The notes under the pieces were generated by a model. That model saw nothing but the letters and a program-made list of their open reading frames with translations, was not told where the DNA came from and ran no database searches. Made by a program: the position numbers and the translations under genes. This document shows, piece after piece, positions 33,002 through 44,859 of a DNA stretch of 64,000 bases. Source of the DNA: Dendrocalamus latiflorus. Taxonomy: Eukaryota; Streptophyta; Magnoliopsida; Poales; Poaceae. The stretch is taken from positions 32,715,211-32,779,210 of the forward strand of contig CM029626.1 of the NCBI GenBank assembly GCA_017311315.1, given 5' to 3'. Within the stretch, counting starts at the first letter, position 1, and each line of letters starts with the position of its first letter.

Positions 33002-34767
33002 TGTGTACACTTTCACCACAAGAGACAATCTGCTCGTTGCCCCACATGATTCCTTAGCCACGTGGTTGAGTAGACCATCACAGTGACTTTTCAAAGTATC
33101 TAGCCCCTTTTGTCATCTCACCTTATGGGAACCTGCCCACTTGCAGTGGGTCCCATCTATGCAAGGCTTATACTATATACGCGATGTATACAAATTTTAT
33201 CTTATCGGATTAACTTATATTACTAGTAATTTGATATGTAGCATTTTATGTGACCTTAATTAACCGTGTTATTAGTTAAACATTTACTTTAGAGTGTTTA
33301 CATGTATTGGTTAGGTCATTTTAATGTATGATGGGGTAGAGCTATTATATTTTAGTAACTGTATATTAATATGGCATTTTGATCTGGAGGTGCTGTGGAA
33401 TTTTTCTGGTGTTGATATTTTATCCTTTAGCATTTGTCATACGTTAAGCTTATATATTTTAATTAGGATCCTTATTAAATTTGGTTATTGAACAAAATCA
33501 TATTTTATTAATGCCTTTAATTGATAATTAGGCCTCAATAAATGTTTAAGCTATGGTAATTGCTCATAAAACAAATAACCAGATATTAAATCTTAGTTAA
33601 ACTTATTTTATGCCCTAATTAAATTTACTAACTTCTCTAATTATAGTTGGGTGTCATGGCCTAGGTCATTGCTAATATCTTATAGCCTATCTTGCTAATG
33701 GGTAAATTTTACACCCTTTTGTTTAATGAGTTATTATTTTAGGTTAGCAATCACCCTAATCACCCTATTACTAAACCCTCTCATTTGACAAAAAGGGTTA
33801 TAAGAATATCTCATGTATACCTACATCTAAGTATTATCTTCTAACACATGATAAATATCCATGCTCAAAAGTCCCTAAGTACCCTTAGTTGTAATTTCTA
33901 GGGATTAATACACAAGGTTAAAATACAAGATGTTTGCCATTACATGTGCCATTTTAATTTGCATTCATCCATTCATTCTATTTATTGCTAAAGATTTAAA
34001 AGGGATTATTTGTTATATATGCTCATATGTGCACACACTGATATGTGTATGTATATTCATAACATTTCATGGCCCAAACTAGCTATCTAAGCCAAAAGAA
34101 TTTGCATACATCCCTATACCCTTATTCACTCCCCCACTGCTTCGGTTGTACCCTCTGGCTACAGTAGTAAACCCAAAAAAATAATCGCCCAAAACCCACC
34201 CGACGCGGTGGAGCGGCAGCTCGAACACGCGCGGCCAGGGGGGCGGATTTTTAGCGCAGAGCTGATAGCCAACGTTCCTCTCAGGTGTTGCTTACCATTA
34301 AAGGGGGCTTTATTCCTTTGAGCTACACGGTAGCAGAGGCCGGGGCAGAGGAGCTCAGGGCCGGGGAAGGGCGGCGGGTTCGTCGGCGGTGGAGGGTCGG
34401 GGAGGCTCGGGTGAAGGGCAAAATGGAGTCCTTGCGTCCTAGTGTAGAGGATGGAGTTGTCGGCGGCGGTCGGGAGGCACCGGAGTAGGGCCGGCGACGT
34501 GCGGTGGCGGCGGTCCAGGGGGAAGATCGTCGCCGGCGTCGGAGAAGGATCGGGGAGCCCGGCGGCGGGTGCGGTTAGCTTCACGACGTCCCGGAGAGGG
34601 TCTAGACGCGAGGAATTGGAAAACGGTGGTGTGATTTGGTGGATTGGATCGGCGGCCGGACTTGGGGAAGAGAGTGGCTCCGGCGAGAAAGGGGGGGTGG
34701 TAGGCCGATTGCTCTGGGGAAGAGTGAAAGGGGGGGTGCGGGGAGGAGTTTCGGGGCTTCGGGTGGG

Positions 34768-34774
34768 CTTTATA
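34768..34774 (-). promoter_or_regulatory. TATA box in the solo LTR
   Basis: TATAAAG on minus within a GC-rich stretch, the counterpart of 31200. Confidence 0.5.
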
Positions 34775-36194
34775 GCCGGCGAATTTTGCTGGCGCCGAGG
34801 AGGGCACGTGGCCGGGTATGGCGGGTGACGCCAGCTTCGACATGGCTACAGGAGCTCTGCTTGACCGGTCTCCCCCGTTTAATGCTTGCAGAGGGTAGTT
34901 GTGGCTGACGATGGCAGAGGACGGGGTCACGCAGCAAGGGAGGGAGTGGCGCAGCGTCCTCGGCGGTGACCGCGCGGGAAACGGGGGATTTGGACGGGAG
35001 CTGGTGGCTGCAGGGCTGATGCGGCGTCTCCGTGGCGTCAAGATGGCGGTGGGGCCCATGGTGACGCGTGGTGGGTGGCGCAGCTGACGCTGGGGCACCG
35101 GGCGCACAGGAGATGGAGGACGATGACGCGAGGGAGGACGGGGAAGACGTGCGGGGTAGGAAGAGTCAGCGCAAGGGATGGGGAGAGAGACGCCGGGGCT
35201 CTCGGCTGGGCCAGCAGCCAGAGAAGGAAATGGGGAAGGGCCCACTGGCAGGGAGGAGGAGAAAGAGGGGGAGAGAAAAGGGAGAAAAGTAGGAAACTTT
35301 ATAATTTCTGAAATTTTGGATTTTCAGTTTAATTATTTCTGGGCTATTTCTTTTCTCTACCTAGTTAAACTGAAATTCAATGTTTTACTTCCTTTATCTA
35401 ATATTTAAGTTTTAAATTGGCACTTTGATTATTTTTGAGACTTAAGTTTGCAATTGAATTTCGAATTTCGAGTTCAGAAAAACTCGACATCGAATTCGAG
35501 TTTTTGAGTTCTTGGGTCAATTTTGGTTTAAGGTGGATTTCTATTTAATTTGATTTCTAGATTTTTGGTTATTAAAATTATAAACTCATAGTCAAATTAC
35601 TTTATATCTTTTATCGTCATAATTCTTATGTGCATTTGAGAATTATTTATTTGGCTCAGCACAAAACTCAAGAAAACCCAAGTAAGATTTTGATCAAAAA
35701 TTTTCAAATGCCAGTAAGACGCAAACAAAAGTTTTAAATTACTCAAGATTTCAAACATCAAAAATTTTAGGATGTTACAGCTTCCCCTTGCATGTACACT
35801 GCCGCACCGATCTCCATCCGAGGCCGCCGCCGCACGTTGCCGGCCTCCCCTGGTGCATCTCCGGCTATGCCAAGAACTTAGTAAGCACCCTCCCACCTCT
35901 CTCATGCTCATTCCCGCCCTACAACTCCCCGCCCTCCCTCGTGCCAGCGTCCCGTTTCACCCCCACCTCCGACCGCCAAACTTCGCCACCGGCCCGCCTC
36001 GGGGCTCCTTAGCCCACGCCAATCCACCCCATATCATCCTCGTTTCCATGGCAACCCATTTTGCTGGTCCTAGCCGTCTCTCCGGCCGCCACTCGCCGCC
36101 GGCGAGGCCGCTCTCCAGCGCTGTGATGCTCTGCTTTGGCCCCAGTGGCTGCTGCGTATTTGATGGTTCAAAACCTCAGTTCAGTCAACCCAGG

Positions 36195-36275
36195 CCGACG
36201 GCCCAACTGGCTAACCGAGCACACTTAAGCACACTGAACCCCCAAGTCCTGAGTTCGAGTCCTCTGCTCCGCACG
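36195..36275 (+). ncRNA. tRNA-like head of a possible SINE (pol III boxes)
   Basis: A-box-like TGGCTAACCGAGC (36208-36220) and a good B-box GTTCGAGTCC (36253-36262), 33 bases apart, as in tRNA-derived SINE heads; the phrase AAGTCCTGAGTTCGAGTCC is typical. A T-rich stretch follows. It is not a functional tRNA that I can fold. No target duplication was found, so this may also be an old tRNA-like part of the LTR. Confidence 0.35.
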
Positions 36276-37621
36276 TGTAGCTTTTGTTTTTATTTCGGTT
36301 TTGTTAATCCATTCGAATAAAGAAGAATCAGAGAAAGCTAGAAAATAATCCATATAAACTAATAAATTTAATCAGGATATAAAATGAGGGTACTTAAGGT
36401 TTAGTGTTGATTATTTATTATATAATCCACTAATATAGTTTAACTATTTATTTGAGGCTTAATTATCAATTAGAGGTATTAGTAAAATGTGGTTCTACAT
36501 AAGATACCTAAATTGATAACAATCCCTAATCAAAAGGGCGCCTTTTAAGTAGAAATGTCTATATATGCGTGGCAAGTATAGTAAGGTAACCTGTAGGTAG
36601 TCAGATATTAAAAGAAACCTACCTAATGTAGCGATGTGAGTAATAGTCATCGCTAGCGTGTCATCGACAAATAAATCTCAACCATAGATTCAGTGGAATA
36701 TTGATAGCAAAGTATAACCTGGTATAGCATGCTCAGTCCTATGTAGATAGAAGTTTGACTAAAAGATGCTAAAGTATAGTAGCCCAAGGTCATCAAGTAT
36801 CAAAATAATATCAAAGACGTATAAATACTCTAAAGTAAACATTTAACCAATAACACGAGTATTAGGGTCACACAAAATACTACATACCAAGCTTTGCCTA
36901 GATAGCTAAGTTTAAAAAAAAACTAGAATTAGAAATAAAGCTAAGCCTAATAGTAGCTAAAGTATACGCAAGATAATAATAGCGCCATTAATTAAATCTT
37001 AACACTAGCTTTAATACATAATAATATTGAGCATAATTGTATATATATCACTTCTATATAGCATATGCCCTGAATATGAGCGCTCGACAAAATAATGCTC
37101 CACTAATCTTGCACATTGACCCATAGGTATAGTGTGACTCATGGAACTTCCTTAATAAATATAAAAATAATAAAAAGAAGTTATTAAATACAATGGGTTA
37201 ACCCCATGGTATTCAATGGCCGGCTAAACCTAGCCATCCTCAAACCCGAAGTAAGAATAGCGTCGTCAGTATCCCTGTATCACGAACCCTCCTTAGCCTC
37301 TGCTTCGTCGAATTTCCTTCTACCAGTCACCACTTCGCTCCAACCCCAATTGGCTCCGTCAATACTCCGCGCCCCATCAATCTTGCCTCAAATCACCCAC
37401 TAACTCATAATAAAACTAAATTGAGTTTACTTGGAGTTATTTGAGTCTTTTGAGTTATTTGCTTTTATTTGAATTCAATTGCTTAGCACGTAATTAGAAA
37501 TTGGAGTCCGGAAGAGTCCAAGATCAAGCGAGGCCGAGATCAAAGTGGAGATAAAGACCCGAACCTCAAGATCGACAAATGAGAGAGTTTTGAGTGAGCT
37601 CAAGACCGCGGTAAACCGCGC

Positions 37622-37630
37622 AAGGTGAGT
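37622..37630 (+). promoter_or_regulatory. Splice-donor-like block, X2 3' LTR
   Basis: AAGGTGAGT, the GT version of the AAGGCAAGT block in the other LTRs, followed by CTTTAATCATGTTGAACC. Confidence 0.4.
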
Positions 37631-38505
37631 CAATACTTTAATCATGTTGAACCTACATTTTCTGCAAATTACTTTTGTTTAAATTATCAAAATGCATGCT
37701 GTTATTTTCTATGCAAATACATGTTTAATTTAGAATTCTAGTTAAATGCCTGTTATCTAACTTGATTATTATTACTCCTCTTTTGGAATATTTGAACATG
37801 TGAACCTTGTTGCCCTAGCAAAAATTATAATAGTAACCTTTCGAAAATAAGTCCGTAATTATATGCCATGCTTAATGTTGCTTAGATACTCATGGTCGCA
37901 AGAACTCTCAAGCATCACTTTTAATCATGAGAAAGTTTGGTTGGGCAGTCATGGTGGTAATGACTGGTGTATGTTGGATATGGTTATTTTATATTCCCAA
38001 AAACCTCAAATTGCTTATTTATCTGGGCGGATGGTTCGGGGGTATGGTGCAGGTGTGCACGAGAGTGTGGTTTGTGGTAGAACCGCCCAGATAACCCTAA
38101 GGACTGAATCTTGTCATGACCACCTGTGTAAAACAAGTACAACCATAAGTCTGTAAAGTACAACTTGGCCTAGTAAATTTACCGGACCCTGAAAGTCATC
38201 ATCATCGGTGGAGGAGTGAAGTGGTGCAAGTGGCGGCCTGTGTGGCAGGCTTGAATGGGACGCCCGCGGAGGGTGAGGTTCTGCTGTGGCGCACTAGCAG
38301 TGTGGGTAGCCAGCTGTTAGGCGTTCAGAAGGAGAATATCCCGCACAACGTATGGGGCCCACCGCAAGTGGGAACGGCTCATAGGGTGAGATGATGGAAG
38401 GGGCGAGGTACTTTGAAAGGTTACTGTGATGGTTTGCTCAACCGCATGACTAAGGAATCGTGTGGGGCAATGAGTAAACTGTCTCTTGTGGGTAAAGTGT
38501 GCAAA

Positions 38506-38533
38506 CTCTGCAGAGTCAAAACTATTCGAATAG
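38506..38533. promoter_or_regulatory. Double-palindrome module, X2 3' LTR copy
   Basis: CTCTGCAGAG (38506-38515) and CTATTCGAATAG (38522-38533), 6 bases apart; reversed order because this LTR is plus-oriented. Confidence 0.6.
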
Positions 38534-40326
38534 CCGTGCCCACGGTCAAGGGCGGACATGGGAACTTAACCAGATATAGTTCTGTTTCAAAAACAACTTT
38601 GTGGGTGGGAATGGAAAAGTGGAAGGGTAGTGGAAAGCCCTGGTTTGAATTGTCCTGGGTGTCGTCCCAGTGGTAAATTAAGCGGCTATAACGCTGAAAG
38701 AGGCTATATGGTGCAGATGCCATGTAACGGTGGATGGAATCTGGATCGCTATTATTAATTCATTTTCTTACACATTATGTTTTTGTTCAAAACTGCTAGG
38801 TCTCAGGGAATTTTTATGTATCATATTTCAAAAGTAAAATGTTTTCTCTTCTCACAAAATCAAATATATGGGGAAATAAATAAAGTCGAGAGTAAAGGAG
38901 ATGGATGTTTGTAGTAAACACATAAAGATATTGGTGGATTCATGTCGATCATAATTAAGAAACGATAGTGTTGATTCTGGGAGAAATACATTGGTGGAGC
39001 CTAAATGAATATATAGACTAGATAGGTGATTTAAATGATTTTTGGAGAATTAGGTAGTGCAAAGGTAGTTGTTGGATTAATTATTGGGAGTTGTTGGCGT
39101 TTATGGAATTAATAGGCTCTAGTCAAATAATGGATGGATGAATTGGATTTTTAGGCACTTGGAGGTATGATAACAGTTATTGGAGTATAAACTTAATCAC
39201 TGATATTCTTGGTGGATGAATACTAGTGAATCGTAAACCTGATCAATGATATTCTTGGTGGATGAATACTAGTAAATCGTAGACTTGATTAATTATATTT
39301 TGGTGGAGGTATACTGATGAGTTAGTTAGGGATAGATAATGGGAAAATAAGGTAGATTATTGGAAGAGCAAACTATGGTTGTGGATCAATAACAAAAGGA
39401 TCGGATTTTTAGGAATTTGGAATACCAAAGATATTTGGTGGAATGTATAATCGATGATATTCGCTGTTTTGGAGTTTTAGACAGCGCTCAATATAGAAAG
39501 TGTGTGTTTTGGTGGATTAATTAAATGATATTAGATAAATGATGTCACTAGCTGTTTGCAGTTTTAGGCAGTAATTGATCGGTGGATTATATAAATTATG
39601 ATACTCGCTGTTTGGGGATTTAGGTAGCAATTGATTGGTGGATTGTATAATTGATGTTATCCGCTGTTTGGAGTTTTAGACAGCAATCAATATAGAAAGT
39701 GTATGATCGGTGGATTAGTTAATTGATGTCACTCGCTGCTTGGAGTCTTATACAGCAATCAGTAAGGAAAGTGTATCTTTGGTGGATTAAGTCAATTATG
39801 GCAATCGCTGTGTGTAGTTTAGGTAGAATTAGTAACACTATGATTTAATAATAATAATGATACCAAAAGCGATTTTTGGCAAATAAAATAACCCGAGCCT
39901 CTCCTTTGATAAGCTATGCATACTATTTAATTGCATCCTGTGTGTTGGCTCGCGAGCATGGTGGTTTGTGCTCATATTCGCTTTCCCCCCCAATCCAGAA
40001 TCAGGAATCAAATCACTATGCTTCAACAATACTTTTGCATCATGATGGCGAAGAAGATGAAGATGTCAAGAACAGGTCGCGAACCTCCAGTTGGCTGCCT
40101 GTGGGCATGTCCTGAAGGTCCCACCTGTGTGCTTCGTTCTTCCGCTGCTGCAATTTAATGATTTCGGCCTAATCTGCCCATGAGTAAGTCTACTATTATA
40201 TTTATGCTTCCGCATGATATGTACTTTGATATTCAGAACTGTAATCTGTGAGCACTATCTACTGATCCAGCAAATAGTGCGGTGGAATCACAGAGGAATC
40301 CGGATTGTAAAATCTGGGCTCCTACA

Positions 40327-41118
40327 TGGCTCCCTAGCCAAAGTAGACGCGCGAGCGCTCCGTCCCCTACCCTTCGATGTGGTGGCAGCGGAACTGGCGC
40401 CTCAGTCGAAGTAGACACGCGAGCGCTCCGTCCCCTAGCCTTCGAAGTGGTGGCAGCGGAGCTGGCGCCTCAGTCGAAGTAGACACGCGAGCGCTCCGTC
40501 CCCTACCCTTCGAAGTGGTGGCAGCGGAGCTGGCGCCTTAGCCTATGTAGATGCGCGAGCACTCCGTCCCCTACCCTTCGAAGTGGTGGCAGTGGAGCTG
40601 GCGCCTTAGTCGATGTAGACACGCGAGCGCTCTGTCCCTTACCGTTCAAAGTGGTGGCAGCGGAGCTGGCGCCTCAGTCGAAGTAGACGCGTGAGCGCTC
40701 CGCCCCCTACCCTTCGAAGTGGTGGTAGCAGAGCTGGCGCCTTAGCCAAAGTAGACGCACAAGCGCTCCGTCCCCTACCCTTCGAAGTGGTGGCAGCGGA
40801 GCTGGCGCCTTAGCCAAAGTAGACACGCGAGCGCTCCGTCCCCTACCCTTCGAAGTGGTGGCAGCGGAGCTGGCGCCTCAGTCGAAGTAGACGCGCGAGC
40901 GCTCCGTCCCCTACCCTTCGAAGTGGTGGCAGCGGAGCTAGCGCCTTAGCCAAAGTGGACGCGCGAGCGCTCCGTCCCCTACCCTTCGAAGTGGTGGCAG
41001 CGGAGCTGGCGCCTTAGCCAAAGTAGACGCGCGAGCGCTCCGTCCCCTACCCTTCGAATTGTTGGCAGCGGAGCTGGCGCCTTAGTCGAAGTAGACGCGC
41101 GAGCGCTCTGTCCCTTGG
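40327..41118. repeat. 68-base tandem array of element A
   Basis: About 12 units with CGCTCCGTCCCCTACCCTTC, GTGGTGGCAGCGGAGCTGG and (T/C)AG(C/T)C(A/G)AAGTAGAC. Interrupted at its left end by X2. Homologous to the 66-base array of element B at 44860-45735. Confidence 0.92.
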
Positions 41119-41234
41119 GATTGTGCAAGGGCAGCCTCTAGTGCCTTTCGCCCGCGGGTGCGCTCGCGCGGGATCTAGCCTCTGGTGCGTCACCTTGGGA
41201 CTTAGCGGGATGCGCATAGGAGTGGGTCCCCATG

Positions 41235-42480
41235 GTGCGCCTCGCCTTCCATAGAATACGCCGGGATAGCATCCGTGTCTTATTTATACTCCGAAGAGCG
41301 CGCAGGGATAGCATCCGTGTCTTTTTTATACTCCTGGGAGTGCTTGGGATTGACATCCATGTCTTGTCTATACTCCGAAGAGTACGCATAGGAGCAACGC
41401 TCATGTGTGCGCGGGGTTCGTGTCTTGTTTATACTCCTGGGAGTGCGTGGGATCAACATCCACGTCTTGTTTATACTCCGAAGAGTACGCATAGGAGCAA
41501 CGCTCATGCGTGCGCGGGTTTCGCGTCTTGTTTATACTCCTGGGAGTGCGTGGATTGACATCCACGTCTTGTTTATACTCCGAAGAGTACGCATAGGAGC
41601 AATGCTCATGCGTGCGCGGGGTTCGCGTCTTGTTTATACTCCGTAGAGCGCGCAGGGATAGCATCCGCGTCTTTTTTATACTCTGGGGAGTGCGTGCGGA
41701 GGTACGCCTCGACGCTACGTCTTATTTATACTCCGTAGAGTGCGTGCGGGAGGCGGACCTCGACGCTACGTCTTATTTAGAGTCCGTAGATTGCGCGCGG
41801 AGGCAAGCCTCCGCGCGTTGCAGGTCAGCGAGATTGCGTGTGGAGGCAAACCTCGACGCTACGTCTTATTTAGAGTCCGTAAACTGCGTGCGGAAGCAAG
41901 CCTCCGTGCGTTGCAGGTCGGCGAGATTGCGTGCGGAGGCGAACCTCGACGCTACGTCTTATTTAGAGTCCGTAGACTGCGTGCGGAAGCAAGCCTCCGC
42001 GCGTTGCAGGTCGGCGAGATTGCGTGCGGAGGCGAACCTCGACGCTACGTCTTATTTATACTCCGTGGAGTGCGCGCGCGGAGGTGTCCCCCCACGCGTC
42101 TTTGTTTATACTCATGCCCGTGTTTTTCACTGGGAGTGCGCGTGCGAACGTGTTTCTTTGTTTATACTCATGCCCGTGTTTTTACGGAGAGTGCGCGTGC
42201 GAACGCATGTCTTTGTTTATACTCATGCCCGTGTTTTTCATGGAGAGTGCGCGCGCGAATGCGTGTCTTTGTTTACACTCATGCCTGTGTTTTTCACAAA
42301 GAGTGCGCGCGCGAACGCGTTTCTTGGTTCATACTCATGCCCGTATGTTTCACGGAGAGTGCGTGTGAACGCGTGTCTTTGTTTATACTCATGCCCGTGT
42401 TTTTCACAGAGAGTGCGCGCGCGAACGCGTGTCTTCGTTTATACTCGGGAGTGCATGCGGGGGCGGGCCTCCACGCGTGC
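41235..42480. repeat. Composite second tandem array of element A
   Basis: Three successive unit types: about 120-base units around TTTATACTCCGAAGAGTACG (41270-41650); roughly 93-base units around CCTCGACGCTACGTCTTATT and GCGTTGCAGGTCGGCGAGATT-like ends (41700-42060); and about 60-base units around ATACTCATGCCCGTGTTTTT (42100-42450). All contain a TTTATACTC or TTTAGAGTCC core. Long open frames across it are a by-product of repetition. Confidence 0.85.
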
Positions 42481-42549
42481 TCGTTGTGTATCTCTATAGG
42501 CAGTAAGGAGAGTGCGGAAAACGGTGAACTTTATTAAATTCCTGTTTGC

Positions 42550-43086
42550 GCAGGTGAGCGGTTACAAAAAACGGAGGCACTAACCACTCGTTGCTAGTGT
42601 GACCGGAGCCTCTAGTAATGGGACAATCTGCGCGGGGGTTCACCATGCTTGTTCCCTTGGGACATCGCGGATTCTCACGTTGCAGTTCCCGTCCTAGGCG
42701 TTCCGTTGAACCTCGAGGTGTGGGCCTTTGGTGCCGAGCTCGATACGCCGGGCCATGTCTTGGTTGCCACAAACAGTGATAATGGCCCGCGGGCCGGGCA
42801 GCTTCATGCATAGGAAGCCGTGATGAGGCACCGCTCCGAAGGAGTTGAGGATTGGTCGCCCCAGGATGGGATTGTAGGGATACAGGATATCGACGACATC
42901 GAAGATGGCGTCTTCGCTCCGTACATTGTCATCCTGGCCCGAAGGAGATTTGCAAGCATATTTGGCCTAGCGCCCGCAGGGGTTGACCTCCGAAGCCTTG
43001 CAGGGGGATTCCCGAGGAGCCCAACCGGCTCCGGGGGATCCCATCTGGTCAAAAGCTGCCGCAAACAGGATGTTTGCGGAGCTACC
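42550..43086 (-). pseudogene. Element A protease remnant (downstream half)
   Basis: Minus strand begins at the copia insertion with GSSANILFAA, directly following HILVDGGS at 56690-56710, so the protease active site is split by the insertion. It continues with segments parallel to element B 54140-54480. To the left it meets the sequence TTTATTAAATTCCTGTTTGCGC, which in B lies beyond integrase, so RT to integrase are deleted. Confidence 0.7.
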
Positions 43087-44456
43087 TGAAGGAACGCGCG
43101 TATGCTACGATAGCAGAAAATAAAAAATTTCTACCCGCGCACACCAGGACATCATGCTAAGGAGGGATCATAGATCGTTACCACTAGACGCGCATGCGCA
43201 GCGGAAGAAGAGTTGGAGCAGCCGATCCAACCACGCGCGTCGAGGTAGTAGTGGAAAGTAGCCGATCGTCCCCGAACAGATCGTCTCCCTCCACGCGATC
43301 AACCCACACCACGAGCAGATCCAATCTGTAGTTTGTTGATGCCGATCAATGCTCGCAACGAGCAGCGCCTCCACCGGTATCCACACGTCTGGGGCTGAAC
43401 GCCGATCGCGAGTGTACCAGCACTCGCGAGCGGCTAGGGTTTGGCTCGGGAGGTGGCGGCTAGGGTTTTGCTCGGGGAGGAACAGAAGCGTACATCCCTC
43501 AGCCCCCCGCCTCCAAATGTATAGACCTCCTCACTTGGCCTCGTGGACCGAGGCCCAATAGGAGTCTATCCGGATCTCTATCCGAATTGAGCCCACATCC
43601 GAATCACATTCGAATTAGTGTTCCAACCCGTTAAGTGTGTGACCCTGTAGGTTCACGTATACTTGGTCGCGACCCGGAAACACCTTTCCGGTCACCCTGT
43701 TAATAGCGGCCTCTAGCAAGACATATTAACCCCAAAGTATACGTAAAGATCATATCGGTTGAACCTGTAATGTTCTCATGTACGAATCCCTTTGCCTCAC
43801 GATATAGATTAAGCTCAAGGCGAGACCTGTGTCATCCTCTTACTAGCTCAATCACTCTCTCGATTCCGTGTTGGATTATAAACTTGTGATTGACTCGTCA
43901 ATCACATTGCATGGCCATGCACTTTCGTAATCCATTACATCGAGGGGCCCAGAGATATCTCTCCCATAAGGAGGGGCAAATTCTATCTTGATCATTCACA
44001 TCCCACTACATGTTCATAGCAAACCCGAAGACTACCTTTTATGACTACCCAGTTACGGAGTAGTGGTTAGTAGTCCCAAAATAGGCTACCACGCATGTTG
44101 GGAACCATGATGATCTCAAGTCTAAGGATTCTACATAAACACTACTTGAGACCAACTAATGACACATGGAATCTCTGCAGTGTCTCATGGCGGGTCTATC
44201 CAACATATGTTCACTAACACATGTCCATATTATTGATTTGGTATCTCCATACCATGATCCATGAGACATGATCATCAATCAACACATATGCTGATCTTTG
44301 AATCATATTTGTTCCTCATATGATATATAATCAGGGATCATTTAGAAATAGCAACATTTTGACATTAAGAGTCTCATGAATAAGTCACATACTCATTGAT
44401 CAATAATGATAATGTCTATTTCAAGGAACAAACTAATGCATCATAAACATAGTATG
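43087..44456 (-). repeat. Copia LTR, left copy, truncated by element B
   Basis: Runs from TGAAGGAACG to AACATAGTATG, where the B LTR begins. About 43 bases of the LTR start are missing relative to the right copy. A TATA-like TCTATACATT lies on minus at about 43520. Confidence 0.75.
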
Positions 44457-44701
44457 TGTTGTGGCTACAGACCAAACAGAGAGAGAGATGGTAGTGGAGA
44501 GTGATGAAGGTAAGCGTGATTGCCCGGGTCCTCCCCATGGCTTACCCGCATATATATACACATGAGGAGTGCTTTTACAGATATACCCTTACATCTGGTT
44601 ATCCCCTCTGGGGGCAGTTATGTCATTACACATGGCCTATTCTGGGCCTTATAATCTCCTACCAGGCCTGCTGGGTTTAGGTGGGGGCCACCCCTACGAC
44701 A
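44457..44701 (-). repeat. 3' LTR of element B
   Basis: 245 bases, TGTTGTGGCTAC to CCCTACGACA, aligned with 13069-13312. Confidence 0.88.
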
Positions 44702-44859
44702 GGAGCCTCTCATGGTGAAGGGCTTTCACAGGGCCGAAGCCATGTCGCCGAGTCCTTTGGCCCCCTCCGTCCCCTGCGGCCTGTGAATGCCTCCAAGCTT
44801 GTGGTTGGGGAGCCCGAAGTCTGGGATGGTGTTGGCGGAGGCGGACACCCGATTCGAAG

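Larger units (their letters stand above)
31421..35779 (-). mobile_element. Solo LTR of family X inside the X2 3' LTR
   Basis: Minus-oriented, 4,359 bases, from TGTAAGGGCCCA (LTR end) to TAGGATGTTACA (LTR start), flanked by perfect GCTTC duplications (31416-31420, 35780-35784). No internal sequence, so it arose by LTR-LTR recombination. The GC-rich half 34160-35290 has open frames that I take as compositional. 33100-34150 is AT-rich with nothing recognisable. Confidence 0.9.
29261..40326 (+). mobile_element. X2: coding-less family X LTR retrotransposon
   Basis: A 5' LTR reduced to 149 bases (29261-29409), a 721-base internal region with PBS and PPT but no gag-pol, then a 3' LTR from 30131 to 40326 that is itself split by a solo LTR. 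Ends are TGTAACATCC and GGGCTCCTACA. Target duplication is TGGCA on the left and TGGCT on the right, within a tandem unit that normally reads TGGCG. The layout resembles a large non-coding retrotransposon derivative, or a deletion derivative of a chromovirus. Confidence 0.82.
30131..40326 (+). repeat. 3' LTR of X2, split by a solo LTR
   Basis: TGTAACATCCTGAAATTTC to GGGCTCCTACA; 5.8 kb once the solo LTR (31421-35779) and its duplication are removed. Contains a TATA box, a tRNA-like SINE-type head (about 36195-36275), AT-rich non-coding sequence (36300-37430), the splice-donor-like block (37622) and the double palindrome (38506-38533). No gene seen in it. Confidence 0.82.

Noticed and set aside
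40327..41118. Regular 68-base repeats considered as a CRISPR-like array
   Set aside because: The whole unit repeats without unique spacers and it lies in a plant retrotransposon: a tandem array.
41612..42537. Plus frames of 265-295 residues in the second array of element A
   Set aside because: The protein is just the repeat unit translated (SYLESVDC, VFVYTHARVF); unit lengths divisible by 3 keep it open.
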